Shown piece by piece: positions 40,087 through 50,038 of a DNA stretch of 64,000 bases. The first letter of the stretch is position 1; every line of letters begins with the position of its first letter. The translations under genes were made by a program, and so were the position numbers. The notes beneath the pieces were generated by a model. That model saw only the letters and a list, made by a program, of their open reading frames with translations, did no database searches and was not told the DNA's origin. This DNA comes from Phytopythium helicoides. Taxonomy: Eukaryota > Oomycota > Peronosporomycetes > Pythiales > Pythiaceae. The stretch covers positions 62,001-126,000 of the forward strand of contig JANFNE010000014.1 of NCBI GenBank assembly GCA_024867545.1, read 5' to 3'.

Positions 40087-41883
40087 TCACATTTTCAAAG
40101 CGATATGCTTGACAGCCTCATCCATTCCGAAAACACGCTTGCAACTTGAGTAATTCCCCAGTTTGAAGAGCACCGTCACCTTCTTTTCCATGCGAGAGAC
40201 GTTAGTGGCGTCTCCAGTCTCGCTGACTCGAAGATCGACGACGGCATAGTCTTGCACCGCAAGTGCAGCATACTTTCCATTGGATGCAAACCCAGCCATG
40301 TGCTCACTGACGTTTTCTACATTCAACAGCAACTCAAGTCCCCACCGCAGATCCCCACCGAAATAAAAGCTGGTTTCTCCGTCAGCCTTCGAAGGTTGTT
40401 GGTCACCATCATAGATTGATGATGATGGGAACGTGCGCGACAAATCTGGGCAAATTGAGCACGTCGAACGGGTATTCAACGCAAAGCCTTCTATGAATTG
40501 GTGCCGGAAGGAAGCAGTTGTGGGGAAGCTAGTGCTGTCAACTTGAGACTGTCGTAGCGCGGATGCCGATATATTCCCAACCACTTTCGTAATTAGCTCA
40601 CGCAGTGACGATGGATTGGCGTGTGCACGATTCCTAAAAAGCCAATTGCTGTAGTACCTCTCTGCCAAAGGTGAAGAGAACCGCACTAGTTGATCGGCAT
40701 CTTCGACAAGAATTCCAGCTTTCTTCAGTAGTACAAAGCGACGATGGTCTTCATCAATGAGCTTCGACTTCAAGCAGATACCCTTCGGTGCGACAGCAAG
40801 ACATTCGATCAAAAAATCTCGTAGCTCCAAACTCGTCGGCGGCGTGTGTGCACTCCCGAAACATCGCGCCATTTGTCGCAGACAACCTTTAGATAAGTAG
40901 TTTTCAATCAATTCAGTCTCAGATGGCATTGCGTTGTCGCGAAAAGAGTTTACTGTATTCACTGCGATACGCAGTGCACCGATGAGTCCATTGGACTCGT
41001 GAATGACCAACTCCATGAAGGTTCGTTTCTTCATGTGGTCTGGTAATCCGATTGGAAAAGGCAATGCCAAAAATTGATGTGCTTCCTCGTTGGTCAACAG
41101 GAAATCCTTTCGACCAAACGTCAGAAGCGATCCAAACTCAATTGGACTTTCGATTCCACCTTCGAGTGCATGGACTGCGCAAATGATGAAGTGCAAATTC
41201 ATTGGTAACCACGACGGCGCATCCTTGATCAATATGGACCAAAAGTCCTTTTCATGATACTTTCCTTGAGCATCATCTAGCACAACAACGTGGCGTTGAT
41301 GTTGGCTGATGTTCGTTGATCTTCCATAGACATCGATCCCGACTGTTCGTAGCTTGCCAGCGGTGGAAGCTTCCGAACTATGAAGCGATATATAAATGCA
41401 CTTCAAGTCAGGATATCTCCGAGCAAACAACATGGATAACGACGTCTTCCCCGACGCCGCTGGTGAAATGAAAAGAGTGAATTTGCCGTTCATATTCTCG
41501 TAGACGCGATCAAGAAGCACTTCACGCGCAAGATGAGGTGCTTCATGCCTGATTCCGTCTCGGGTTAGCAAAATAGGTGGAACACACGGCAGAGGCACTA
41601 CCACAATAATCGTGTCCTTCCCTGATCCACCAAGATCGTTCACGGAAGCCGAGGATTGCAATGGCTGAGCATTTTTCCCATCGTATGCTGCTCGATTCGG
41701 GTAGACTTCTAGATTTGCTGCAGTCGTCCTCGGAGGAAGCGCGCGAGAAACGTCGGCAAAAACGGCATCTTGGAGGTATTCAATGCACGCAGCATCGGGC
41801 AATCGTACACACGATTCCGTGGTGTTCGCATACGCAGCACGAGTTCTTGAATCCACCAACTGGAACCACATTTTGCGCACCAT
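40087..41883 (-). CDS. Crinkler-like protein with P-loop NTPase and nuclease-like C-terminus
   Basis: Single-exon 598-residue protein. The N-terminal ~97 residues resemble a Crinkler header: a compact ubiquitin-like segment ending LEVYPNRAAY, then VNDLGGSGKDTIIVVVP. A P-loop follows with Walker A-like SPAASGKTS (about 140-148) and Walker B-like VVVLDDAQ (199-206), typical of the NTPase module in the Crinkler-RHS-type effector class. The C-terminal ~130 residues include GGDLRWGLELL, then GKYAALAVQDYAVVDLRV, which fits the restriction-endonuclease-like fold described for this class, although I cannot confirm active-site residues. No secretion signal and no canonical LFLAK motif are visible. Known members are secreted host-cell-entering effectors or act in conflicts between eukaryotes; the role here is unknown. 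It is divergent to exportin-5. Confidence 0.68.
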   Translation of the reverse strand: MVRKMWFQLVDSRTRAAYANTTESCVRLPDAACIEYLQDAVFADVSRALPPRTTAANLEVYPNRAAYDGKNAQPLQSSASVNDLGGSGKDTIIVVVPLPCVPPILLTRDGIRHEAPHLAREVLLDRVYENMNGKFTLFISPAASGKTSLSMLFARRYPDLKCIYISLHSSEASTAGKLRTVGIDVYGRSTNISQHQRHVVVLDDAQGKYHEKDFWSILIKDAPSWLPMNLHFIICAVHALEGGIESPIEFGSLLTFGRKDFLLTNEEAHQFLALPFPIGLPDHMKKRTFMELVIHESNGLIGALRIAVNTVNSFRDNAMPSETELIENYLSKGCLRQMARCFGSAHTPPTSLELRDFLIECLAVAPKGICLKSKLIDEDHRRFVLLKKAGILVEDADQLVRFSSPLAERYYSNWLFRNRAHANPSSLRELITKVVGNISASALRQSQVDSTSFPTTASFRHQFIEGFALNTRSTCSICPDLSRTFPSSSIYDGDQQPSKADGETSFYFGGDLRWGLELLLNVENVSEHMAGFASNGKYAALAVQDYAVVDLRVSETGDATNVSRMEKKVTVLFKLGNYSSCKRVFGMDEAVKHIALKM

Positions 41884-42353
41884 CTCTTCTCCAACTCGTT
41901 GTCAATAACGAAAAACAGGATTCTTTTTCTTCAAGACGGTTTAGCACTGAGGAGAACGAAGCTCGATGGCTCGTCGACGAATGACCCTGCCCACCAGAGA
42001 AAGAACTTTCACCAAAAGATCGGGCTGCAGTGACAAGCCAAAATCACTCGCTCGTTCAATTTTGAAACCATGACTCTCAATTCTCATAAAAGTGCTTTAC
42101 TCGTCTCAAAATAAAAAGAAGCACATTTTACACCAATGCCATGGCACAAACCGACGTCCACGAATCGAACGCTCGGCGCCAAGCAGCAGCCGAAGAAGCC
42201 GCGGATCGCCGCGCTCCGTCCGCTCCGCGCTCGCCCCCGCCGCCACCAGCGCGCCTCCACGCTCCTCCGCCTGCAAGTGAAGACGCTCAGCTCCATTTTG
42301 AGCCATCTCCGGCCCGCCAACTCGCTCTGAAGCCTCCGTTTCGCTCCGTCCAA
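41884..42353. other. Divergent intergenic region between Crinkler-like gene and exportin-5
   Basis: Both genes would be transcribed outward from this 470-base segment. An open frame preceding exportin-5 begins at 42141 but is Pro/Ala-rich and unlike the family, so I treat it as 5' untranslated sequence or an N-terminal extension. Confidence 0.4.
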
Positions 42354-45300
42354 ATGGACCCAGCCGTGTACCAGCAGGTGCTGCTGGCGGTGCAGGTGAG
42401 CCACTCGGCGGCGGCGTCTGCGACGGACCGAGCGGCCGCCTACGCGTTCTGCGAGCAGTTCAAGTCGCGCGAGGACTGCGCCATGTACGCCGTCGCCATC
42501 TTCCGAGAGCCTCGCGGCGACGGCGCGTCGGCTGCTGCTGCACCGATGGAGATCCACATGCGACGCCACTTCGCGCTGCACGTGCTGGAGCACTATGTGT
42601 TGACACGGTGGAGCGCACTGCCGCCTGTCGAGCAGTCTGGACTTCGCGGAGAGCTGGTTGGGCTGCTGCTTCGAGGTGACGCCAAGGAGGATGAGGAAGA
42701 GCCCGTGTTCATCCGAGAGAAGAAGGTCGCGTTGATCGCGCAGATGGCCAAACGGCAGTTCCCGCAGCGATGGCCGGAGTTCCTGCCGGAATTGCTGCAA
42801 ATCTGGCAGGAGGGAGACCCGCAGCAGATCGAGCTCGTCATTATGGTGCTGCGATCGCTCGCTGAGGATTGTGTGAGCAGCTCGTTCAACACGACGATCC
42901 CGCCAGCGCGCCGCAAGGACATCCTCCAGGGACTCAATGCATGTTTGCCAGAGCTCTTCCCGGTCGTGTACCAGGAACTTGAGAAGCAATATACACTATT
43001 TAAGGCTGCGCCGAGCACGTCGGCCATGAGCCAGCGGCTCATCCACGCCTCTCTCGACATGCTCAAGGAGTTTCTAGACTGGATGCCCCTTGACCGACCG
43101 GTTCAGCCGTCGACCAACCTGATCATGGTGGCTGTGCTGCTCCTCGGGGATCGCGAATTCCGTATTGCTGCAGCAGAGTGCCTCGAGGTGTACATGACTA
43201 GAGGATTTGGAAAGGAAAACCGCGTCATTATGCTCCAGAGTATCGCCCAGATTATTGAGAAGGTCGCCACCCTGGACCTTCTTACCATTTCCGATTCTGA
43301 CATGGAGGACACCCTTCGATTCCACAAGAAGATCAACGATTTGTTGGTCACGTGGGGAACATACCAGCTTGATACGCTGCTGATAGAGAAGGGTGCACAG
43401 GAGATGGCACTTCTGCGCGCGATTCTGGACGTGCTTGCTCGTTTGTACACTCACCCGAGCGTAATGATTACAGAGGCCCAGATTGTGCTTTGGCTCAGCG
43501 TGCTAAAGAACAAGGCGGTGCTCAACGGCGGCCGAGTAACTGGAACGGGAGATGCATTCCTTGGAGATATTCTTGCTACGCTGCGCTCTACATCAATCGA
43601 CAAGTTTTTCAAGCTCGGATCCCCTGAACGATTCGAAGACGGTGATGAAAGCTCTGCAAGTCCAAGCGAACGCCTCGTTTGCCAAGTCAGCGCAGAAGAG
43701 TTCGACGATCACAATGAGTACATGACGTTTTTCTACAACTTTCGCGGACGTGTTTACGGGCTTGTCCGCATCCTCGTGCAGTTGGGGCCAACTGTAATGC
43801 TCGAGATGGTGCGTGAACGCCTTGGGTTTGTGCTTACTCGGTATCCTGCTGGCACAGACCACCTCACACAAGACCGGGGGCTTTGTACTGATCTTAGTAC
43901 AGCATTCTTATACCACGAAGGAGTAACAGCTTTGTTGGAGTGCGTTCTGAAGCAGTTACCACCGCGTGAAATGGAAGCACCTGCAAACCGCCAAGTCATT
44001 CAGACCCTTCTGCAAATGATCTTGGCGTTCGAGACACAAGACCCGCAACTCAAGTACCGGCAGATGCTAGTGCTAGCAGCTTTTTCCAAGTACTACGGCC
44101 TCGATGGCTCAGCTCTCACGCCAGTGTTTGATATGCTGTTCTCGCACATCAACTTTGTTCTCCCAGGCGAACAGGTACACGGCCAAATGAGTATTGACAC
44201 GATGAATGTGCGTCGACGAGCACTCTCATCACTCGTATCCATTTGCAATGCGATTCCTGCTCAAATCCTCCCCGTTTTGCCTGCGCTGTGTTCTCAAGTG
44301 CAGCAGCTCTTTGCAGAAGACCGCGTGCTGGAGTCGGAAAGCGTTCTCTTGTATGAAATTCTTGTGCTAGTGTCCAACTCGATGCCAAGCGCTGAGGAAC
44401 GCGAAGCCTTCCTTCAGCAGGTCGTTCGCGAGCCTATTGCTCGATGGACGTCTCCAGAGTTTACTGCGCTAATCGAGTCGCCGCAGGCAATTGTCAACGC
44501 CATCGAATCTACTTCCGCTGTTACCGATGGTACCGTAAACCCATCAATCATGCTCAAGAAGGTTGTCCAGACATTGACAACGCTTTATGGGATTGTAAAG
44601 CGAGCGTGCATTGTCAAGAACGACTTCTCTGGCTCGGCTGTGGCTGCTCCACGGCTCCAATTTTCGAGCATTTGGCCCCTGCTGCTACCTAACCTGGCTA
44701 TCATCATCCGAACGATGCAAGCGTTGTACACGCCTGAAATTAAGGCTGCTGCTCTCCAGACCTCAACGGCTTGCTGGTTGCTGACAGTTTCCGTCGATGA
44801 GGTAGCTCAGTTGTTAGGTGGCAAGCATCATCTTGATGAAGAGGAAGTCAACAAGCTCCCCCCAGCGTCGCGATGGTCCAAATGGCACCGAAATGTTCGA
44901 GATGTTACATACCATCTAATGGGCGTGGCAGTTGCACAGCACAGCTTTTACGAGAATCCTGAGTCAGCGGCAGCGATCTGGAGAGACAGCCTGTTGAGCA
45001 ACCTGGATGCTATGGAGCACCGTCACCTGAAGGCTTTGCTCGCATACGTCGTGCTTCCATTCACCAAAACATGCCCACAGCACTTGTACCCGACGCTCTT
45101 GGAGCCTGTTGTGCTTCAAATTTTCCGCCACTTTGTTGAACGCAGCTCAATCTGTTTCGCAAAGCCGACTTTCGGTGCAACTAGCAGCCCCGCCCAAGCA
45201 AGCGGAGTGCCAGCCCCTACTCCTGCGAAAAAGACCCCCTGGAGCGCTCTCGTTGTAGGACTCGAGGAGACCAAGCAAGATGTGGCGCGTGACAAGATGC

Positions 45301-46124
45301 TCGTTGATATGGTTCGGGAAGTGATGGACCTGCTGGAAAATGCAGTCGACGCCAAGACTGTTGTCGGGGTGGAAACAGACAACCCCAAACACGTGACCCA
45401 ACCGGAAGACGCTGCACTGCGCGATTTCATCCTACTCCAGTCTCAGGCGCTTCCATTCGCAGTAGGAGCAGTTGTGGTGCAGCTGATTTGCTGGAAGGAT
45501 AGCGCCACATGCCGACGCGCAGTTGCACTGGGTGATAAGCTTGTGAACTCTCTTCACTCGCAAACTGCACTCACAGAATATTTTGGCCGCGACCTCTTCT
45601 CAGCGGCACTTCAAGGTTTGCTTGGCGAGCATGCAGGTCACGAGAAGGAAGATGCCCTCAAATGGGAGCTGATCAATCTCGCGCGCAACATTTACTGTCG
45701 GTTCACGCTTGGACTAGTCCCCGTCGATGAATGCAAGGGGATTGATCCTTGCAATCAGCCTGTTCGTCCTGCTGAAATGTTGTGCTCACTACCCCGTGAC
45801 GTGCTACTCTCACTGCCGGGCGTCACCCCTCAGCTAGTTGCGGAGATGGAGCAGGGATTGCGCAGCAACTTTAGCATTAAGAGTCAGAAGAACGTCGTGA
45901 AGGAGCTGCTGGAGGTGCCTATGCAAGCAATCAAGAGCGTGTCTTCTGGCCCGGAGGGTATGAAGGGTCTGTTTGGCAATGCTCGTAGTGCAATAAATCA
46001 AATCCAGGATCTCCCGGAGAGACTGGTGCTTGCCAGCAAGCAGCAAGCAGCTGTGACTGCGCATTCACAATGGCTCGAGAGTCAGGACCGCCTTGGCGAT
46101 GCGGGATCGCTCTTTGGGCACTGA
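42354..46124 (+). CDS. XPO5: Exportin-5-like karyopherin
   Basis: Intronless HEAT-repeat nuclear export receptor, 1256 residues from ATG 42354 (MDPAVYQQVLLAVQ); the frame is open to 42141, giving 1327. The N-terminal importin-beta-type region has AYAFCEQFKS and HFALHVLEHYVLTRW, followed by KRQFPQRWPEFLPELLQIW and LVIMVLRSLAEDCVSS, closely matching exportin-5/HASTY proteins, which carry small structured RNAs and some proteins out of the nucleus with Ran-GTP. Length agrees with the family (about 1200). Helical repeats continue to the end (LHSQTALTEYFGRDLFSAAL). Oomycetes have small-RNA pathways, so an RNA-export role is plausible but inferred. Convergent with the next gene, 155 bases apart. Confidence 0.85.
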   Translation: MDPAVYQQVLLAVQVSHSAAASATDRAAAYAFCEQFKSREDCAMYAVAIFREPRGDGASAAAAPMEIHMRRHFALHVLEHYVLTRWSALPPVEQSGLRGELVGLLLRGDAKEDEEEPVFIREKKVALIAQMAKRQFPQRWPEFLPELLQIWQEGDPQQIELVIMVLRSLAEDCVSSSFNTTIPPARRKDILQGLNACLPELFPVVYQELEKQYTLFKAAPSTSAMSQRLIHASLDMLKEFLDWMPLDRPVQPSTNLIMVAVLLLGDREFRIAAAECLEVYMTRGFGKENRVIMLQSIAQIIEKVATLDLLTISDSDMEDTLRFHKKINDLLVTWGTYQLDTLLIEKGAQEMALLRAILDVLARLYTHPSVMITEAQIVLWLSVLKNKAVLNGGRVTGTGDAFLGDILATLRSTSIDKFFKLGSPERFEDGDESSASPSERLVCQVSAEEFDDHNEYMTFFYNFRGRVYGLVRILVQLGPTVMLEMVRERLGFVLTRYPAGTDHLTQDRGLCTDLSTAFLYHEGVTALLECVLKQLPPREMEAPANRQVIQTLLQMILAFETQDPQLKYRQMLVLAAFSKYYGLDGSALTPVFDMLFSHINFVLPGEQVHGQMSIDTMNVRRRALSSLVSICNAIPAQILPVLPALCSQVQQLFAEDRVLESESVLLYEILVLVSNSMPSAEEREAFLQQVVREPIARWTSPEFTALIESPQAIVNAIESTSAVTDGTVNPSIMLKKVVQTLTTLYGIVKRACIVKNDFSGSAVAAPRLQFSSIWPLLLPNLAIIIRTMQALYTPEIKAAALQTSTACWLLTVSVDEVAQLLGGKHHLDEEEVNKLPPASRWSKWHRNVRDVTYHLMGVAVAQHSFYENPESAAAIWRDSLLSNLDAMEHRHLKALLAYVVLPFTKTCPQHLYPTLLEPVVLQIFRHFVERSSICFAKPTFGATSSPAQASGVPAPTPAKKTPWSALVVGLEETKQDVARDKMLVDMVREVMDLLENAVDAKTVVGVETDNPKHVTQPEDAALRDFILLQSQALPFAVGAVVVQLICWKDSATCRRAVALGDKLVNSLHSQTALTEYFGRDLFSAALQGLLGEHAGHEKEDALKWELINLARNIYCRFTLGLVPVDECKGIDPCNQPVRPAEMLCSLPRDVLLSLPGVTPQLVAEMEQGLRSNFSIKSQKNVVKELLEVPMQAIKSVSSGPEGMKGLFGNARSAINQIQDLPERLVLASKQQAAVTAHSQWLESQDRLGDAGSLFGH

Positions 46125-46279
46125 TCGTCGGGTCATCCACTTCCAGTTCTTCCTCACAGAATAGAGTCGCCACCATAATACGAAAACATACACCGTGACT
46201 TTTTCATCACTAGAATCACTCAGGAACACAGCCAACACACGCCAACACTGTTCTGGGGCTCTACTCAGTGTCTACTTGC

Positions 46280-47464
46280 TTAATCCTCGACTTGGAGCTT
46301 CTTCGCCACATCTTGGTAGACCATGATCTTGTCACCGATGTGAAGATCAAACTTGGCGTTGAAGTCGGCTACGTTGCGTACATCGTCACCCGCGCGGCAC
46401 AGGTACAACCAGCGCTCGATGTGGTACATGATTTCAGGGCTGACGTAATGGAACGCAACACTGTCTGGCGCCGCGCCGTCCTTCTCCCACCGCACGCCTC
46501 CAATCATGCGGTGGTACTGCTCGTACCAGTACTCGGGATTGTTGTCAATGTTGGGGTTCTTGAAGTACACGCCCTTGGGCTTGTCGGCGTGCCACCGCTC
46601 CCTGCCTTGCATGTCCCGGGTATCCCAAGGGTAGATGTCGTGCCACATCATGCAGAACGAGATGGACGCGTCGTCGGGCAGCATCTCGCTGAACACGTCC
46701 GAGAGGCACGTCCAGTCCTCGAAGCTGGCGACAACCTTGTCGAGGTACTTGAGGTTCATGGCGTAGCCCGGTCCTCCCGAGTTGAAGACCCATCGATCCC
46801 ATCGGTTTCTCCACGCGCGCTCGAGGCGCTCGTCAACAATGTAGTAGCTCACGAGCTCCTGCGTGAGGTTGAACCTGTGTCCCATCTGCATGGGCTCCTT
46901 CTTGTAGTTCATGAGTATCTCGGGGCGGCGCAGGTACTGGCGCAGGTTCTCGACCACGACGTACGCGTCGTCGTCGGCCTTGTAGAACCAGTCAAACTCG
47001 TTGCGGAAGCGCGCGTGCACGTATCGGAGCGTGGCCTTGTGCTTCTGCCACAGGTGGTTGTGGTCCGCGGGCACGTCGAGCGCCACGACGTCGAACTTCC
47101 TGTCGCCGGCCGCGATCGAGTCGCTCGCGTTGCTGAAGAAGAGCAGCGCGTCGCAGCGCTGGCCCCACGTGTCCGCCACGGCCTGCGCGCGCGTCGAGTG
47201 GTGCACCGAGATGGTGTTGACGATGCACAGGATCCGCGGATACTCTCTCTCGCGCGCGGCGCCTCCGCGGGGCTCTGGCTTCAGCCGGATGAGGTCGAGC
47301 GCGAACCGCGAGCGGTCCACGTCCAAGTCGCACAGCTGCATCTTGTTGAGTCCGTGCACCGGCTCAGGGACCTCCACCACCACCTTAGCTTGCACCTGCA
47401 CCTGCAGCGGCGCCACAAGCAGCAGCAGCAGCAGCAGCAGCAGCGCCGCCCACGTCGCCCCCAT
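46280..47464 (-). CDS. C1GALT1-like beta-1,3-galactosyltransferase (GT31)
   Basis: A 394-residue type II membrane glycosyltransferase. Residues 1-27 are a Leu-rich signal anchor encoded by a CAG/GCA-rich repeat. The catalytic domain starts at RILCIVNTISVHHSTRAQAV and contains DTWGQRCDALLFFSN, the metal-binding acidic triplet in WFYKADDDAYVVVENL (Asp164-166), and the acceptor-site segment GGPGYAMN. These are signatures of core-1 (T-synthase) type enzymes that add galactose to GalNAc on proteins in the Golgi. Whether oomycetes make core-1 O-glycans is not established here, so the acceptor is uncertain. Length is normal for the family. It shares a promoter with the ankyrin-like gene. Confidence 0.85.
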   Translation of the reverse strand: MGATWAALLLLLLLLLVAPLQVQVQAKVVVEVPEPVHGLNKMQLCDLDVDRSRFALDLIRLKPEPRGGAAREREYPRILCIVNTISVHHSTRAQAVADTWGQRCDALLFFSNASDSIAAGDRKFDVVALDVPADHNHLWQKHKATLRYVHARFRNEFDWFYKADDDAYVVVENLRQYLRRPEILMNYKKEPMQMGHRFNLTQELVSYYIVDERLERAWRNRWDRWVFNSGGPGYAMNLKYLDKVVASFEDWTCLSDVFSEMLPDDASISFCMMWHDIYPWDTRDMQGRERWHADKPKGVYFKNPNIDNNPEYWYEQYHRMIGGVRWEKDGAAPDSVAFHYVSPEIMYHIERWLYLCRAGDDVRNVADFNAKFDLHIGDKIMVYQDVAKKLQVED

Positions 47465-47635
47465 GCTCGATCGTTTGTCCTTTACCGCTCTGCTGCTCCA
47501 CGTCAGAACGCGTTCTGAGCTATTTCAGCCAATCATACGCGTTAATCTTCAGTTTTGACCAATAAAGCGATAGAAGTGTGATATTTTCAGCCAATTAAAA
47601 GACGAGTATCTCGGCATTTCCCTTTTTCGGTCGGC
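47465..47635. promoter_or_regulatory. Bidirectional promoter with three evenly spaced CCAAT boxes
   Basis: 171 bases separate divergent start codons. CCAAT occurs on the plus strand at 47529-47533, 47559-47563 and 47591-47595, spaced 30 and 32 bases, about three helical turns each. Two are inside TTTCAGCCAAT or TTTTCAGCCAAT. NF-Y-type factors bind such boxes in other eukaryotes; use here is inferred. Confidence 0.5.
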
Positions 47636-50038
47636 ATGGCGCGCTTCTGGCCCATGGACGAGGCCGACGGAGATGCCGGCGGCCGCAGGAGGAAGACGAG
47701 GCGTCTGGCGGCGTCGCGAGCGGCGGCTGCTGCTGCTAAAGACGCTGATCCAGCGCCGCTGGCCAGCGTCGCGGCGGTTTGCGGCTCGCGGCCGGCGGTG
47801 GCGGCGCTGCCGCACGTGTTGCAGCGCATCGGCGAGCTGCTGGAAGCGCACGAGGACGACGACGTGGCGCGCGCGTGCGCGTTCGGCGCGTCCGTGCGGC
47901 TCTTGCGGCGCGTTTTGGCCTTGGAGCGGCGCTTGGAGCCGCGGATGGACAGGTTTTACAGGGACTACGTGTTCAACACGGCCATGAACGAGGCCGCCAT
48001 GCGCGGAGACCTGGAGGCGGTCAAGTGGCTGGTGACAGAGTACTCGCCGGGCAACTTGACGACGCATGGCGCCCAGAACGCGGCGGCTAATGGCCATTTG
48101 GAGGTGCTCAAGTGGCTCCATAACGAGTATGACGGCGCGCTGCTGAGCATTTGTGAGTTGACGGCGGCGGCCAATGCTCGCCAGTGGGAAATTATCAAGT
48201 GGCTGGTGGAGAACCCGCCGCCGGAAGAAAGGTGTCACATGACGAGGCGTGAGTGGACCCGCACGGTCAGGTCTGTGGCGGTGCGAGACGGAATGTTCGA
48301 AGATGCAAGTCTGGAGTTCCTTCAGTGGGCGTTTGAGTGGGGGTGCTTCGGCCAAGGGAAGGGTCTGACAGTGGCCGTGTTATCGGATCGCCTTGATTTG
48401 GTGCAGTGGCTAGGGCCATACCTGGACAACTTCTTTCGAGAAAATACGCCGGTTTCTGGTAGCGAGGAGGAGGGAGTTTATACCACAGACTTTGTGCGAT
48501 CCGTGGCTCAGTCAGCAGAAGAACTTCGCCGACAACAATACCGCGAAGGCGATGACCCTACTTACAACCACCACTACACTGACATTGACTTAGTTGAAGT
48601 TGGAGATGAGATTGACTACAGCTCGGAGGAAAGCGAAGAGATCGAGGAAGAAGACGAAAGTAGCAATGAGGATGAGGATGACAGCGACTACGAAGAGCCC
48701 AGCAGCGAAGACGACAGTGATTCAGACGGCTTCAGCAGCGCTGAGTTTCCTTTTCGGTTTCCGTATGTGCTAGACCTTGATGGAGGGTGGGGCAAATCTA
48801 CTGAGGCTCTTGATTGGCTTCACTCTCAGAACTTCAGCTGGCTGAAGATAACAGCTACGGAGGTGGCCATGGACTTCGCTGCTAGCTGCAATTCTATGGA
48901 CGTCGTGATATGGCTCCATGAAAATCGGGATGAAGGTTGCACAGTGCGTGCAATGAACGATGCAGCTAGTGCTGGCTACCTCGATGTCGTGACATGGCTT
49001 CACGAAAACCGCACGGAAGGTTGCACAACCCGCGCCATGGATGAAGCCGCCTATAACGGTCACCTAGAAGTAATTCAGTGGTTGCATGAAAATCGCACCG
49101 AAGGCTGCACAGCCATTGCGATGAATGACGCTGCCTGTGATGGGCACTTGAATATCGTCAAGTATCTTCATGAGAACCGGAGCGAAGGGTGCACGACAGT
49201 CGCAATGGATATTGCTGCCAAAAACGGCGACCTCAAAATGTTGGAATGGCTTCATTCCAATCGATCGGAGGGGTGTACAACCCGAGCTATGGACATGGCA
49301 GCGGAAAGAGGACACCTCGAAGTGGTTCAATTCTTGCATGCAAATCGATCCGAAGGATGCACCACTCGAGCGATGGACAGCGCTGCTGCTACAAACCATT
49401 TGGATGTTGTGAAGTGGCTTCATACCAATCGCACTGAAGGATGCACAACTAGAGCGATGGACATTGCTGCTCGTCGTGGCCACCTTGACATGGTGAAATG
49501 GTTGCATCAGAATCGATCGGAGGGATGCACATCGGCAGCAATGAACGACGCTATTCTGTCTGGTAACTTAGAGATGGCTAAGTGGCTGCATGCAAACCGC
49601 CAAGAAGGTGCCTTAGGAGCTGGTATTGACAATGCTGCAGCCAACGGGCATCTCGATATGGTAAAGTGGCTGTCAGCGCAAGACGAGTCACCACTGAGCG
49701 AGTGCACGTCAGATGCAATGGATGAAGCGGCATCATCAGGGCACTTGGAAGTAGTCAAGTGGCTGCACGAAAACCGCAGTGAAGGATGCACAACACGGGC
49801 CATGAACAAAGCAGCAAGTCATGGCCACTTCCAGGTGCTGCTGTTCCTCCATGCCAATCGCTCAGAAGGCTGCTCAATTGAAGCGTTCGCCAAGGCTCTC
49901 AACAACCACCACCTAGAGATTCTTCGCTGGCTCGCACATAATTATCCAGCTCACTTCAATCGCAGATTATTGCTACGCCTCGGCTTGAGCTACGATGACG
50001 ATTTTGCCAGTCTATGGTTGAAGAACGGTCACTTGTAG
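47636..50038 (+). CDS. Ankyrin-like 28-residue repeat protein, intact
   Basis: Single-exon protein of 800 residues. The N-terminus is basic (RRRKTRRLAASRAA), followed by helix-rich text and two degenerate ankyrin-like units around 113-195. An acidic linker (about 325-368, runs of Glu/Asp/Ser) separates these from a solenoid from about 395 to 775 with roughly twelve units of 28 residues, each like ENRSEGCTTRAMDxAA plus GHLEVVKWLH. The units are shorter than the usual 33-residue ankyrin repeat because the long hairpin loop is replaced by NRxEGC. No kinase, F-box or other effector domain was recognised. Likely a scaffold or binding protein; partner unknown. Paralog of the broken gene at 28072-30025. 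Confidence 0.82.
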   Translation: MARFWPMDEADGDAGGRRRKTRRLAASRAAAAAAKDADPAPLASVAAVCGSRPAVAALPHVLQRIGELLEAHEDDDVARACAFGASVRLLRRVLALERRLEPRMDRFYRDYVFNTAMNEAAMRGDLEAVKWLVTEYSPGNLTTHGAQNAAANGHLEVLKWLHNEYDGALLSICELTAAANARQWEIIKWLVENPPPEERCHMTRREWTRTVRSVAVRDGMFEDASLEFLQWAFEWGCFGQGKGLTVAVLSDRLDLVQWLGPYLDNFFRENTPVSGSEEEGVYTTDFVRSVAQSAEELRRQQYREGDDPTYNHHYTDIDLVEVGDEIDYSSEESEEIEEEDESSNEDEDDSDYEEPSSEDDSDSDGFSSAEFPFRFPYVLDLDGGWGKSTEALDWLHSQNFSWLKITATEVAMDFAASCNSMDVVIWLHENRDEGCTVRAMNDAASAGYLDVVTWLHENRTEGCTTRAMDEAAYNGHLEVIQWLHENRTEGCTAIAMNDAACDGHLNIVKYLHENRSEGCTTVAMDIAAKNGDLKMLEWLHSNRSEGCTTRAMDMAAERGHLEVVQFLHANRSEGCTTRAMDSAAATNHLDVVKWLHTNRTEGCTTRAMDIAARRGHLDMVKWLHQNRSEGCTSAAMNDAILSGNLEMAKWLHANRQEGALGAGIDNAAANGHLDMVKWLSAQDESPLSECTSDAMDEAASSGHLEVVKWLHENRSEGCTTRAMNKAASHGHFQVLLFLHANRSEGCSIEAFAKALNNHHLEILRWLAHNYPAHFNRRLLLRLGLSYDDDFASLWLKNGHL

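Noticed and set aside
42141..42353. N-terminal extension of exportin-5 from ATG 42141
   Set aside because: 71 Pro/Ala/Arg-rich residues with no counterpart in the family; the conserved protein begins at MDPAVYQQ.
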